Positions 16,281 through 25,911 are shown, numbered from the stretch's first letter. The stretch is 35,699 bases of DNA from Pseudomonadales bacterium (GCA_013215055.1 JABSRQ010000030.1:19859-55557), one strand, 5' to 3'. Made by a program: numbers and translations. The notes: generated from the letters alone by a model not told the origin.

Positions 16281-17048
16281 ATGGCAAAAAAATTCTATGT
16301 CGTTTGGGTAGGGCGTGACACCGGCGTTTTCACTAGCTGGCCTCAAACTCATAAGTTGATCGATAAATTCCCCAAGGCCCGTTATAAGTCTTTTCCTACC
16401 CGTGAAGAAGCCGAGGCGGCTTTTGTCAATGGCCCATCATTTTCGGCGGCTTCTTCTTCGTCAAAGCCCGGTGCTGGCTCGGCTAAAACAGCCAAGGGCA
16501 GTCAAAGCTTAACGGCGGTGGATCATACAAAATTTGATGTCAGCATTTATTGTGATGGTGGCTGTGATCCGAACCCTGGGAAGTCCGGTTCGGGGGTGGC
16601 GGTTTATCATAAAACCGAGCTGGCCGAATTATGGTATGGCTTGTATAACCCTATGGGTACCAACAATACCGCAGAGCTAAATGCCTTATATCAATCGTTG
16701 TTGATTGCCGATGAGGTGATTAAACGAGGTGAAACCGTACATGTGTTATGTGATTCTAAATATTCGATAGATAGCATCACTAATTGGGCGTTTGGCTGGA
16801 AGGCCAAGGGCTGGACCAAAAAATCCGGTGAAATTAAAAATCTGGCGATTATTCAGCAGGCCCATGAATTGTTTGTCACGATCAGCGAAAAAGTGGTGGT
16901 TAGCCATGTTAAAGCCCATATTGGCATAGAGGGTAATGAGCTGGCTGATCGCATGTCTATTGTGGCGATTGATCGATGTGATGTGGCGTTCTGCCGTTAC
17001 CCTGAACCGGTTGAATTATCGGCCATATTAGCGCTGCGAGCGGGTTAG
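16281..17048 (+). CDS. rnhA: ribonuclease HI with N-terminal viroplasmin (RNA-DNA hybrid-binding) domain
   Basis: 255 residues in two domains. Residues 1-50 (KKFYVVWVGRDTGVFTSW, KFPKARYKSFPTREEAEAAF) are the caulimovirus-viroplasmin-type hybrid-binding domain common in eukaryotic RNase H1. A Ser/Ala/Gly-rich linker follows. The catalytic domain shows the acidic set: D in IYCDGGCDPNPG, E in NNTAELNAL, D in LCDSKYS and D in GNELADRMS. It cuts the RNA strand of RNA-DNA hybrids. This is the eukaryote-like layout, found in some bacteria, rather than the single-domain E. coli RNase HI. The next gene starts three bases after its stop, so they are very likely one operon. Confidence 0.92.
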   Translation: MAKKFYVVWVGRDTGVFTSWPQTHKLIDKFPKARYKSFPTREEAEAAFVNGPSFSAASSSSKPGAGSAKTAKGSQSLTAVDHTKFDVSIYCDGGCDPNPGKSGSGVAVYHKTELAELWYGLYNPMGTNNTAELNALYQSLLIADEVIKRGETVHVLCDSKYSIDSITNWAFGWKAKGWTKKSGEIKNLAIIQQAHELFVTISEKVVVSHVKAHIGIEGNELADRMSIVAIDRCDVAFCRYPEPVELSAILALRAG

Positions 17049-17051
17049 CTT

Positions 17052-17879
17052 ATGGATTATCTTTGTATATATCACGGCAATTGTGCGGACGGTTTTGGTG
17101 CAGCATTGGCGGTAAAACGTTTTTGCGATGTGAATCAATTAAACTGTGAGTTTATGCCGGCCCACTTTGGTGATGCCATTCCCGATGTGACGGATAAACA
17201 GGTGTGGGTGGTGGATTTTTCTTATCCCCGAGAACTCTTGTTGCAGATGAAGGCGCAGGCAAAAAGTATAACCGTGATTGATCATCATAAAACCGCGCAG
17301 GAAGATTTACAGGGCCTGGATTTTTGTGTATTTGATATGGAGCAATCCGGTGCCGTATTAACCTGGAAAACGTTGTTACCGCAAGAGCCGGTGCCGCTGC
17401 TTTTGGCTTATATTCAAGATAAAGATATTTGGCAATGGAAGTTGCCCAGCAGCAAGGAAGTCACTGCGGCGTTGCAGACCTTGCCTATGGAATTTCCTAG
17501 CTGGGAAGTGTACCTGGATGACAAGAAGGTTGAAGATTTAATAGCGATGGGGGCCAGCATTGTTAGCTACCAAACGCTGCAAATACAAAAAATCACCAGT
17601 GGCGATTTGCCTATGGCCGAGATTGCTGGTTTTACCGTGCCCTGCATTAATTTAACCCAGCTGCACAGTGATGTGGGCAATGTGTTATGCCAAGGCCATG
17701 CCTTTGCTGCGATGTATATGGATTTGGCCGATAAACGGGTTTATTCGCTGCGCTCCAGTGCCGAGGGTGTCGACGTTTCTGACATTGCCAAAAAATTTGG
17801 TGGTGGAGGGCATAAACACGCAGCCGGTTTCTCGGTGGATAAGCCGGCTATCGATTTAAGCCTTCAGTCAGAGAGGTAA
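17052..17879 (+). CDS. DHH family phosphoesterase
   Basis: 275 residues. N-terminal metal motifs are IYHGNCADGFGAA (the DHH-family motif I Asp), VVDFSYP and the name-giving ITVIDHHKT. The C-terminal DHHA1-type substrate motif is KFGGGGHKHAAGF. Such proteins hydrolyse phosphodiester bonds, often short oligonucleotides (NrnA-like), but family members differ widely and I cannot fix the substrate. It is cytoplasmic. Its coupling to rnhA, three bases upstream, fits a role in degrading RNA fragments left from hybrids. Its 3' end overlaps the convergent recQ gene by 12 bases. Confidence 0.88.
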   Translation: MDYLCIYHGNCADGFGAALAVKRFCDVNQLNCEFMPAHFGDAIPDVTDKQVWVVDFSYPRELLLQMKAQAKSITVIDHHKTAQEDLQGLDFCVFDMEQSGAVLTWKTLLPQEPVPLLLAYIQDKDIWQWKLPSSKEVTAALQTLPMEFPSWEVYLDDKKVEDLIAMGASIVSYQTLQIQKITSGDLPMAEIAGFTVPCINLTQLHSDVGNVLCQGHAFAAMYMDLADKRVYSLRSSAEGVDVSDIAKKFGGGGHKHAAGFSVDKPAIDLSLQSER

Positions 17880-19823
17880 ACTCGCTACTTTTTCTCTAAT
17901 CGCCGCATAACGTTGCGATTCGCAGCTGCCAAACCCGGGTAGTTGTTTCACCTTGTTTCTGGCAAAAATCGGAATACTGATGCCGGCCAGAAACCGGCAG
18001 GCGCTCTCTGTTGATATGGGCACGGCGATTTTAGCCTGTAAATGTTGTTTTAAACCTTGGATATTACTTTGTAATTGCTGATCTGCTGGCCATTGTAGCG
18101 CTTCAGAATATTTTAATTCAGCGACTTGTCCGCGGCATACGCTGCAGTGACCACACATTTCAGGGGCGAGTTGATCATCAAAATAACGGGCCAGATTAGA
18201 ACTTAGGCATCGGTCGAGTTGAAAGAAACGTACCAGCGCATGAATACGTTTGATTTCTTTTTCTTCTTTGTCGGCAAAATACTGATACAGCTGCGTGGCT
18301 AATTCGGCATTGTTAATGGCGTGGCCATTAACTGCAAAGACCTCGGTCATACCCTTGGTTTGTAATTCTATCAGGCCTTGTTCTTGTAAATATTCCAATG
18401 CTGCCACCACGCGGCCTCGATCACAGCCATACGCTTGCAAAAGGCTGTCGAAATTTAATGTGCCCCAGACCTTTTTAAAATCGGTATGAGAGAAAATCGC
18501 CTGGATAAATTGTTGGCGTTCATCTTTGAATCGATTGAGTATCTGCTGTTGAGGCTGTAAAAACTTGAATTTAAATTCGGCAAAGTAGGCGTATAGCGGT
18601 GTGATAACGTCTAATAATTCCAGCTGTACCAACAGTGTTTTTAGCGGAAGCTGGCGAATATTACAGGCGTTGGATTGAGACAGGCCTTGTAATTCCCATT
18701 GATCATTTTGCATCTCGGCGCGCATATTATCCAATAACATCGTGATGCCGCTAAGTTCTGGTGTATCGCCGTAAACAAAGTTTTCTACCGTATTGATGCC
18801 ATCGAGATTTGCCAGGGTGAAACACTGAGAAGGTTGGCCATCTCTACCGGCACGGCCGATTTCCTGGGAATAATTTTCTATCGACTTAGGCAGGTCATAA
18901 TGCATTACAAAACGGATATCGGATTTGTCTATACCCATGCCAAAGGCGATGGTGGCGACCACAACGTGAATATCCCCAGCCATAAAATCGGCTTGGATTT
19001 GCTGGCGTTTATCGGGAGCAAAACCTGCATGATAGGCGCTGGCATTGATGTTATTTTGTTTAAGGAACTGGGCAACTTTTTCGGCGCTTTGCTGCAGCGT
19101 GACATAAACAATACCGGCGCTATTTTGCTGTGTTCGTTGCTGTTGTTGAATAAGTTGTAATAATTGTGTTTCTTTGTCTCGGTTAGCAACCGGCACTACC
19201 GATAAATCCAGGTTGTCTCTATAGAAACCGGTTTGTATGATATGAGAGTCTTCTATTGCAAACTTGGCCGCCATATCCTGTTTAACTTTTTTTGTGGCGG
19301 TGGCGGTCAATAATAATACCAGCGGGATATTCAGCTCTTGGCGGTAATTGGGTAATTTAAGATAATCCGGGCGAAAGTTATGGCCCCATTCCGAGATGCA
19401 ATGCGCCTCATCTACCACCAGCATCGATAAGGGCACCGATTTAATAAACTCCCTAAAGCGCTCATTCTTAAAGCGTTCTACTGAGACCATTAATATTTTT
19501 GTTTTACCATTGCGTATATCCTGCATCACCTGGCGGCTTTGATCGGCCGTTAGTGTTGAATCGATGCTGGCAGCGGCGATACCTTTGGCGGCTAAAAAAT
19601 CCAATTGATCTTTCATTAAAGCCAGCAGAGGCGAAACCACCAAGGTGAGATGCGGCAGGTGCAAGGCGGTTAACTGATAACACAGCGATTTACCGGAGCC
19701 GGTAGGGAATATGGCCAAAGACGACTGACCTTGTAATAGCTGTTCAACGGTTTGTTGTTGCCCGTTTCTAAACTGGGTAAAGCCAAAAACTTTTTCTAAG
19801 CTGTTTAAAACGGCGTTTGTCAT
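17868..19823 (-). CDS. recQ: RecQ-family ATP-dependent DNA helicase
   Basis: 651 residues from the ATG at 19823, chosen because GGAA lies about seven bases upstream; an in-frame ATG at 19835 has no ribosome site. Helicase motifs appear in order: Q-motif region FGFTQFRNGQ, Walker A FPTGSGKSLCYQL with K45, DEAH box VVDEAHCISEWGHNFRPDY, TATATKKV, and QEIGRAGRDGQPS (motif VI). A Zn-binding cluster with CGHCSVC follows. The C-terminus lacks an obvious HRDC domain and ends in a short helical stretch. It unwinds DNA 3' to 5' and helps restart forks and repair. It is somewhat diverged from E. coli RecQ, so it may be a second RecQ-type paralogue. Confidence 0.92.
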   Translation of the reverse strand: MTNAVLNSLEKVFGFTQFRNGQQQTVEQLLQGQSSLAIFPTGSGKSLCYQLTALHLPHLTLVVSPLLALMKDQLDFLAAKGIAAASIDSTLTADQSRQVMQDIRNGKTKILMVSVERFKNERFREFIKSVPLSMLVVDEAHCISEWGHNFRPDYLKLPNYRQELNIPLVLLLTATATKKVKQDMAAKFAIEDSHIIQTGFYRDNLDLSVVPVANRDKETQLLQLIQQQQRTQQNSAGIVYVTLQQSAEKVAQFLKQNNINASAYHAGFAPDKRQQIQADFMAGDIHVVVATIAFGMGIDKSDIRFVMHYDLPKSIENYSQEIGRAGRDGQPSQCFTLANLDGINTVENFVYGDTPELSGITMLLDNMRAEMQNDQWELQGLSQSNACNIRQLPLKTLLVQLELLDVITPLYAYFAEFKFKFLQPQQQILNRFKDERQQFIQAIFSHTDFKKVWGTLNFDSLLQAYGCDRGRVVAALEYLQEQGLIELQTKGMTEVFAVNGHAINNAELATQLYQYFADKEEKEIKRIHALVRFFQLDRCLSSNLARYFDDQLAPEMCGHCSVCRGQVAELKYSEALQWPADQQLQSNIQGLKQHLQAKIAVPISTESACRFLAGISIPIFARNKVKQLPGFGSCESQRYAAIREKVASLPL

Positions 19824-19999
19824 TGTGTGTTCCATGGCAAGCTTTTGTAAATGTAGAAGAGTATACGTTTATATTTTAAACCCTATTCACGCTAAATACT
19901 CTGCTTTATAGATATTCACAGATTTAGGCATTATGCTTATGCCTGAAATATTGTGGGGTCAAGCCTGCAAAAATACAGCAATCAATAAGGGAGTAGATT

Positions 20000-20521
20000 A
20001 TGGGGCAGTTGCTTAAGCTGTTTAAGTTACTTAATGCGGATGTGAGTCCCATGCAAATTGCCGCAGGCATAGCAATGGGCATGATTCTGGGATTCACGCC
20101 ATTATGGAGCCTGCATAATCTGCTAACACTCTTTATTATCTGCATGTTTAGAATTAATACCTCGGCTGTGTTGGTGAGTTTTGCGGTTTTCTCAGGTTTT
20201 GCATATTTGTTAGATCCTGTTTTTATTCAAACCGGCGAATTTATTTTGGCCTACCCAGAGTTAAAGCCGCTGTGGACGTCTTTATATCAACAAGATATCT
20301 GGCGCTTGGCACATTTTAATCACACCTTATTGATGGGCTCTTTGGCTGTTAGCTTAGTGTTATGGTTACCTTTATTATTTATCGCCCGATTATTAATCAT
20401 TCAATACCGTGAACGCATTATGACTTGGGTGCTTAAGTCTAAAGTGGTTCAGGCTTTAAAAGCCTCTAAATGGTATAGCTCCATTCAAGCAGCGGCCTCT
20501 GTGGCCGGTCTCAGCAAATAA
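20000..20521 (+). CDS. TIGR03546 family membrane protein (DUF2062-like)
   Basis: 173 residues with three to four hydrophobic segments (about 17-37, 40-66, 115-135). The opening GQLLKLFKLLNADVSPMQIAAGIAMGMILGFTPLWSLHN is the family pattern, distantly related to DUF2062. AAGGGAG eight bases upstream gives a strong ribosome site for the ATG. It ends 16 bases before the TIGR03545 gene, and these two families are normally encoded as neighbours, so they probably act together at the cell envelope. Their function is unknown. Confidence 0.85.
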   Translation: MGQLLKLFKLLNADVSPMQIAAGIAMGMILGFTPLWSLHNLLTLFIICMFRINTSAVLVSFAVFSGFAYLLDPVFIQTGEFILAYPELKPLWTSLYQQDIWRLAHFNHTLLMGSLAVSLVLWLPLLFIARLLIIQYRERIMTWVLKSKVVQALKASKWYSSIQAAASVAGLSK

Positions 20522-20537
20522 GTCAGGGATAGATATT

Positions 20538-22424
20538 ATGAAAATGATTCGTTGGCAGGGTTTCCTTGCATTCAGTCTTATTGTTGCAGCCATTTTTTTA
20601 TCGTTTTATTTATTTGCCGCAAGCTTTATTAAGTGGGGCATAGAAAGCTCAGGTGAATCTGCTTTTAATGCCAAGGTGAATGTTAATAGTGTGAAGCTGA
20701 ATTATTCACCGCTAAGTATTGCCATTAACGGCATGACTGTGGGTGATGAATCGGAGGCGATGGTTAATTTATTTGAATTTGAACGTGCTGCCGTTAGTGT
20801 CGATTTTTGGAAGTTGATGATGGGGCAGGTGATTGTTAAGGATCTGGATTTACAAGGTCTGGCTTTTGGCACCACACGCAAAGCATCGGGGCTGTTAGTT
20901 AAAAAATCGGGTTCACAAGCGGGTGATGAAGACTCAATTTCTGATGATGTTAAAGAGGGCTTAAAAGAAGTTGCCGAAAAGGCACCCGATGCAAAGACAC
21001 TTCTAGCTAGAGAACCGTTAAAAACCGATGCGGCTTATAAAACTTTAACCGAATCGATAGCGCAGAAAAAAACCTATTGGGCCGATGTAGAAAAAACATT
21101 ACCGAATAAAGACGCGGTTAAGCTTTATGAACAGCAGGTTAAGGCTTTGTTTGAGGGCGATATTAAATCGGTGCAAGATTTTGAGCAGCGTAAAAAGAAA
21201 CTGGATCAACTGAAACAAGACATGAAGGCCGACAGACTGGCTTTGAGTCAGGCAAAGGATCAGCTAAAAGAAGACAGAGTGGCTTTAAAGCAGCAGTTCT
21301 CGACGTTAAAAAATGCACCTAAAGCCGATTATGAACATTTAAAAAGTAAATACGGCTTAAATGCCGGCGGCATTGCCAATATCTCCGGGCTTCTTTTTGG
21401 TGCCGAGATCGGTAATTACAGCCACACGTTTTTACATTGGTATAATAAGGCGCAGCCGTTTATTGCCCGTGCTGAAGCGATGAAAAAAGAGGGTGAAGCC
21501 GACGAACCAGTTCGTGCCAAGGGTCGTTTTATTCGCTTCTATGAAAAAAATCCGCAGCCCGATTTTATTATCCAGAAGGCAGATTTATCGCTGTTGACAC
21601 CGCAGGGTACGATTCAGGCCAAAGCCAAAGACATTACGCATCAGCAGGCGCTGATTAATCGGCCAACCACGATTCAATTGACGGCAGATCAGCTGGATAA
21701 TATTCATGGCTTCAGTTCAGATATCATCCTGGATTATCGTCAAGAGCCGGGTTTAAGTACGGCGACTTTTGATGTGGCGAAATTGGTCATAGCCGATCAG
21801 AAAATCAGTGGGTCTAATAAGTTGGCTTTAACGCTGCAACTAGCTACCGGTGTGATCAACGGCTCGGCTAAACTCAGTGAAGGTGTGGTGACGGCGCAGA
21901 TTAATAATCAGTTTAATCAGGCACAGTTTAAAAGCAGCGGACAATCATCCATGGCTAGAGAAGTGGGTGCGGCGATTGAAGGCATACATGATTTTGACTT
22001 AAATATTGCGGTAAAGGGCGCGGTGGATGAGTTGGATATCTCTATTAAGTCTAATATTGACAATAAACTGAAATCAGCCTTTAAAGGGCGTTTATCCGCC
22101 AAGAAAAAAGAATGGCAGGCTAACCTGGATAAAGCGTTAAATGAGCGTTTAAGTGGTTATTTAACCAAGGTTGATCCTAATCTGGGTTTAGGTGATGGCA
22201 AAGGTTTTTCTGAAAATATCGGTCAGCTGGATAATTTGTTAAAAAGCCAGTTAACCGATTATACCGCACAACAAAAAGCCAAGGCGAAAAAAGAGGCAGA
22301 TGCCAAGAAGGCTGAAGCGAAGAAGAAAGCCGATGCTGAAAAAGCCGAGGCTAAACGCAAAGCCGACGCTGAAAAGGCGAAACAAAAAGATAAGGCTAAA
22401 AATAAATTAAAGAGCCTATTCTAA
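20538..22424 (+). CDS. TIGR03545 family envelope protein (AsmA-like)
   Basis: 628 residues. One N-terminal membrane anchor (about 10-30, FLAFSLIVAAIFLSFYLFAA), then an AsmA-like periplasmic region (VNVNSVKLNYSPLSIAINGMTVGD, VIVKDLDLQGLAFGT). Residues about 195-260 are strongly charged and heptad-like, a coiled coil. The C-terminal 50 residues are a Lys/Ala/Glu repeat (units such as KADAEKAEAKRK), low in complexity. AsmA-like proteins help move or order phospholipids in the envelope, which is the best analogy but not shown here. It is the second gene of a pair with TIGR03546 and is followed by a strong terminator. Confidence 0.82.
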   Translation: MKMIRWQGFLAFSLIVAAIFLSFYLFAASFIKWGIESSGESAFNAKVNVNSVKLNYSPLSIAINGMTVGDESEAMVNLFEFERAAVSVDFWKLMMGQVIVKDLDLQGLAFGTTRKASGLLVKKSGSQAGDEDSISDDVKEGLKEVAEKAPDAKTLLAREPLKTDAAYKTLTESIAQKKTYWADVEKTLPNKDAVKLYEQQVKALFEGDIKSVQDFEQRKKKLDQLKQDMKADRLALSQAKDQLKEDRVALKQQFSTLKNAPKADYEHLKSKYGLNAGGIANISGLLFGAEIGNYSHTFLHWYNKAQPFIARAEAMKKEGEADEPVRAKGRFIRFYEKNPQPDFIIQKADLSLLTPQGTIQAKAKDITHQQALINRPTTIQLTADQLDNIHGFSSDIILDYRQEPGLSTATFDVAKLVIADQKISGSNKLALTLQLATGVINGSAKLSEGVVTAQINNQFNQAQFKSSGQSSMAREVGAAIEGIHDFDLNIAVKGAVDELDISIKSNIDNKLKSAFKGRLSAKKKEWQANLDKALNERLSGYLTKVDPNLGLGDGKGFSENIGQLDNLLKSQLTDYTAQQKAKAKKEADAKKAEAKKKADAEKAEAKRKADAEKAKQKDKAKNKLKSLF

Positions 22425-22453
22425 GCGCTAAATAGTTTTTATAAGTTAGACAT

Positions 22454-22488
22454 AAGCCGATGGTATTTCTGATATCATCGGCTTTTTT
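22454..22488 (+). terminator. Rho-independent terminator after the TIGR03545 gene
   Basis: AAGCCGATG (22454-22462) pairs with CATCGGCTT (22476-22484), with further A/T pairs inside, followed by a T run to 22488. It ends the TIGR03546/TIGR03545 operon 24 bases before the selO start. Confidence 0.85.
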
Positions 22489-22511
22489 ATGCAACATTGT
22501 TTGGCGGTGTT

Positions 22512-23966
22512 ATGAAGTTTTCCAATACCTATATTTTATTGGGTGAGAGTTTCTATCAAAAATCTCAGCCTACAGCTGTTGCTGCGCCTGAACTTTTCCT
22601 TTGGAATGATGATTTAGCGCAGCAGTTGCAAATACCCGCTCAGATGCAAGAAGATACGCAAAGGCTGGCTGAGATATTCTCGGGTAATGTCTTGTTGGAG
22701 GGCAGTGAACCGATTGCATGTGCCTATTCAGGTCATCAATTTGGCCAATTTAATCCACAATTGGGAGATGGTCGTGCGCATTTACTCGGTGAGGTGATAG
22801 ATGTAGATGGCCAACGTGTCGATGTGCAGTTAAAAGGTTCAGGCCGCAGTGCATTTTCGCGCAATGGTGATGGCCGCTGCGCGTTAAAACCAGCGGTACG
22901 TGAATTTATCATGAGTGAGGCAGTGAAGGCCTTGGGGGTTCCAACGACACAATGTTTAGCGGTGGTTACCACCGGTGAAAAGATATTACGCCAGTATGCT
23001 CAACCAGGCGCTGTTGTTACCCGCATTGCCAGCAGCCATATTCGAGTGGGCACTTTTGCATTTTTTGCCGCCCGTGGTGATACCGAATCGTTACAGGCCT
23101 TATGTGAATATACCATCGATAAACATTATCCCGAGATTAGGACACTGTCGGGTAATCCCCTGGTTCTATTATTGGATAAGGTGATAGAAAAACAGATTGA
23201 GTTAATTGTGCAATGGATGCGTGTGGGTTTTATTCACGGTGTGATGAATACGGACAATTGTGCTATTTCGGGAGAGACTATCGATTTCGGCCCCTGTGCG
23301 ATGATGGGTGTGTATGACCCTGCAACGGTTTACAGCTCTATAGATCATCAGGGGCGTTATGCCTTTGGTAATCAAGCACAGATCACCCATTGGAATATCT
23401 GCCGTTTTACCGAGTGTTTATTGGCGCTTATCGACCAGGAAGATACAGGCTTGATGGATCAAATTAATGATTTGATTAGCGGTTTCACGGAGCGGTTTGA
23501 ACAGGCGCACCACTCGATGATGGCAAAAAAACTGGGTTTCTTAAAGCAGGATGCGGGTGATGATGAATTTATAAGCGCCTTGCTAAAGCAACTGACAAAA
23601 CAAAAGATGGATTACACCATTAGCTTTGATTTATTAACCCGGTCGCTTAGCTGCGATGCGGCGGCAGCCACGTTAGCGAAGCAGCTAGGTGAACTTTTTA
23701 CTCAGTGGCAGAAACGGGTAAAACAGCAAGATGTTTCTTTGGGACAAATACAGTCACTTATGCGTTTAAGCAATCCCGTGGTTATTCCCAGAAATCACCA
23801 TATTGAAGCGGTGCTTAAGGCCTGTGAAGAAAGTGGACAGCCTACGGCGGCATTGGCGATATTGGACGTACTGCGCCAGCCCTATGTCGAAACTGAAAAA
23901 ACGGCCTTCTACCAAACGGTGGCTGTAGATGGCGATGAAAACTATCAAACCTTTTGTGGCACTTAA
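22512..23966 (+). CDS. selO: protein adenylyltransferase SelO (YdiU/UPF0061)
   Basis: 484 residues starting at the ATG at 22512; the TTG at 22497 is less likely. SelO is a pseudokinase that transfers AMP from ATP to protein Ser, Thr or Tyr residues, linked to oxidative stress. Seen here: GHQFGQFNPQLGDGRAHLLGE near the N-terminus, QLKGSGRSAFSRNGDGR, the Glu-containing AVREFIMSEA, RIASSHIRVGTF, the metal-binding NTDN, and IDFGP. The C-terminus is YQTFCGT, a Cys three residues from the end, where eukaryotic and some bacterial members carry a redox-active Sec or Cys. Full family length. It stands alone after a terminator. Confidence 0.93.
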   Translation: MKFSNTYILLGESFYQKSQPTAVAAPELFLWNDDLAQQLQIPAQMQEDTQRLAEIFSGNVLLEGSEPIACAYSGHQFGQFNPQLGDGRAHLLGEVIDVDGQRVDVQLKGSGRSAFSRNGDGRCALKPAVREFIMSEAVKALGVPTTQCLAVVTTGEKILRQYAQPGAVVTRIASSHIRVGTFAFFAARGDTESLQALCEYTIDKHYPEIRTLSGNPLVLLLDKVIEKQIELIVQWMRVGFIHGVMNTDNCAISGETIDFGPCAMMGVYDPATVYSSIDHQGRYAFGNQAQITHWNICRFTECLLALIDQEDTGLMDQINDLISGFTERFEQAHHSMMAKKLGFLKQDAGDDEFISALLKQLTKQKMDYTISFDLLTRSLSCDAAAATLAKQLGELFTQWQKRVKQQDVSLGQIQSLMRLSNPVVIPRNHHIEAVLKACEESGQPTAALAILDVLRQPYVETEKTAFYQTVAVDGDENYQTFCGT

Positions 23967-24022
23967 TTTTTATAGTGCCTAATTTTATTGTGTCAAAGTA
24001 ACTTTCATTTTTACCGAGTTTA

Positions 24023-24904
24023 ATGATGATCTTAAGTAGAAAAATCCCGTTATCCTATGTCATTAAATCCACCTATGTGGATTTTCTTATTGTGGCTGTA
24101 TTTACCGCCATTTTTGCGGTTGTGCAGCTCTATGTGGAGCTTTTCACCTTTCCTATGGCGATATCGGCTGTTCTCGGTACGGCTATCTCTTTGATTCTTT
24201 CGTTTAATTTATCGTTATCTTATGATCGCTGGTGGGAGGCACGTAAAATTTGGGGCGAGATCGTCAATGATTCTAGGGCGCTAATTTTACAGCTGCAAAG
24301 CTTTACCTCAGAGCAAGACTCAAAACGGATAGAGAAAATCTCTCACTATCAGATAGTCTGGGTATACAGCTTATTGGCGACGTTAAGAAAGCAGGCATTG
24401 GATAACAGGGTTACAGGTTATTTAAGTGGCGATGAATACCAGGTCTTGAATCAGGCGCGACACAAACCACTTCATATCAACAGCTTAATAAAAGATGAGA
24501 TGAAGGCATTGCAAAGTTTAAATGATTTTCAACGTGTTCAAATTGATTCTACGTTGATGTCTCTTGTTTCTCACATGGGTAAGGCAGAGCGTATTAAAAA
24601 CACCGTATTCCCTACAGAATATCAGCAGGTGTTGCATTTTTCGATCTACTTATTTTTAGGTTTTTTATCGATATCCCTGGCAAATCTGGGCCATCATTGG
24701 GAAACGTTATTGTTGACTATTTTAGCCGCGCCTTTTTTCTTATTAGAAAAAACTGCAAGCCATTTGCAAGACCCGTTTGAAAACCTGCCTACCGATGTAC
24801 CTATTGCATCCATTTCCAGGAATATTGAAATTAATATTTTAAGTTTATTAGGCGCTAGTGATATTCCTGATGCTTTAGAGCCTAATGGCTTTTATTTAAG
24901 CTGA
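24023..24904 (+). CDS. bestrophin-family (UPF0187) membrane ion channel
   Basis: 293 residues. Membrane segments near 20-42, 45-62, 205-228 and 233-250. The bestrophin signature SFNLSLSYDRWWEARKIWGEI-type motif is present (NLSLSYDRWWEARKIWG), as is a Pro-rich end DPFENLPTDVPI that matches the YneE-type bacterial members, which form pentameric cation or chloride channels. Two adjacent ATG codons (24023 and 24026) could serve as start; no strong ribosome site precedes them. It is followed after 24 bases by the EamA transporter gene. Confidence 0.88.
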   Translation: MMILSRKIPLSYVIKSTYVDFLIVAVFTAIFAVVQLYVELFTFPMAISAVLGTAISLILSFNLSLSYDRWWEARKIWGEIVNDSRALILQLQSFTSEQDSKRIEKISHYQIVWVYSLLATLRKQALDNRVTGYLSGDEYQVLNQARHKPLHINSLIKDEMKALQSLNDFQRVQIDSTLMSLVSHMGKAERIKNTVFPTEYQQVLHFSIYLFLGFLSISLANLGHHWETLLLTILAAPFFLLEKTASHLQDPFENLPTDVPIASISRNIEINILSLLGASDIPDALEPNGFYLS

Positions 24905-24928
24905 TGCAATTTACAGCAAGGCATATTG

Positions 24929-25795
24929 ATGATCAATAAAACCGTATTTAGCGCTGTATTGGCGCTTTTGGCGTTTGCGTCTAATTCGTTGTTGGGCCGT
25001 TGGGCCTTCAGTGAGCAGGCTATCGATGCGGGCAGTTTTACGTTGATTCGTTTGTTATCGGCCATTGCGATGTTAGTTTTTATTCTAATCATCAAACGTA
25101 TGCAAACAAAAAGCCCTCTGCCTACTGGCGGCAGTTGGTCAGCAGCCTTCATGTTATTTCTGTACGCGATAACATTTTCCTATGCCTATCAGGTACTGAG
25201 TACGGGTACGGGCGCGTTAATACTGTATGCGGCCGTGCAAATCAGCATGATCACGGTAGGTTTTATGATGGGGGAACGCTTGCATAAATGGGAGTGGCTG
25301 GGGCTGTCGTTGGCCTTTGGTGGTTTTGTCTATTTGGTTTTACCTGAGGTTACAAGCCCCTCATTAAAAGGCGTTATTTTGATGGCGATCTCGGGTTCTG
25401 CCTGGGGCATGTATACGGTATTAGGCCGGAATTCACAGCAGGCCATTATCGATACCGCGTATAATTTTATTCGTACCCTGCCTTTTTTACTGTTATTGCT
25501 GCCGCTGATTTATATGGATTTTCATCTGACTCAAAAAGGCCTGTTATTGGCGGTAATCTCGGGGGCGCTGACATCGGCATGTGGGTATATTTTATGGTAT
25601 TTGGCCTTGCCCGGGCTCACTACAACCACCGCAGCGGCGAGTCAGTTATTGGTGCCACCGCTGGCTGCAGCCGCGGGTGTTTTGATGCTTGATGAGCCTC
25701 TTTCCTGGCGTTTGATCATCGCATCGTTGCTGATATTAGGCGGCATTTTAGTGGTGATTTTAGGGCGCAGCGGGCTGCGTTTTTTCAATCGTTAA
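24929..25795 (+). CDS. EamA/DMT-superfamily drug/metabolite transporter
   Basis: 288 residues starting at ATG 24929, which has AAGG eight bases upstream. About ten hydrophobic helices in two repeats, as in the EamA family: VFSAVLALLAFASNSLLGRWAF at the start, GTGALILYAAVQI near the end of the first repeat, GSAWGMYTVLGRNSQ at the start of the second and TTTAAASQLLVPPLAA in helix nine. These are inner-membrane exporters or exchangers of small metabolites; the substrate is not predictable. The short 24-base spacing suggests co-transcription with the bestrophin gene. Confidence 0.88.
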   Translation: MINKTVFSAVLALLAFASNSLLGRWAFSEQAIDAGSFTLIRLLSAIAMLVFILIIKRMQTKSPLPTGGSWSAAFMLFLYAITFSYAYQVLSTGTGALILYAAVQISMITVGFMMGERLHKWEWLGLSLAFGGFVYLVLPEVTSPSLKGVILMAISGSAWGMYTVLGRNSQQAIIDTAYNFIRTLPFLLLLLPLIYMDFHLTQKGLLLAVISGALTSACGYILWYLALPGLTTTTAAASQLLVPPLAAAAGVLMLDEPLSWRLIIASLLILGGILVVILGRSGLRFFNR

Positions 25796-25820
25796 TCAAC
25801 GAAACCCTAGCCCTATTAAA

Positions 25821-25911
25821 CAGTTAATCGCGTAATCAAGCAGTTAATCACGTAATCAAGTAGTTAATCACGTAATTCAAGGGTTAATCGCGTAAATATT
25901 ACGCGGTTAAC
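25821..25911 (+). repeat. operator-like array of direct and inverted repeats
   Basis: Three near-identical 20-21 base units (CAGTTAATCGCGTAATCAAG and variants at 25821-25840, 25841-25860, 25861-25881). They are followed by the same core as an inverted repeat: GTTAATCGCGTAA (25883-25895), ATA, then TTACGCGGTTAAC (25899-25911) with one mismatch. The array ends exactly at the -35 box of the next gene. Periodicity near two helical turns suits cooperative binding by a dimeric regulator, most simply the product of the downstream gene. Confidence 0.8.

Noticed and set aside
25821..25911. CRISPR-like array
   Set aside because: Units are directly adjacent with no spacers and the last one is inverted, which fits an operator array rather than CRISPR.
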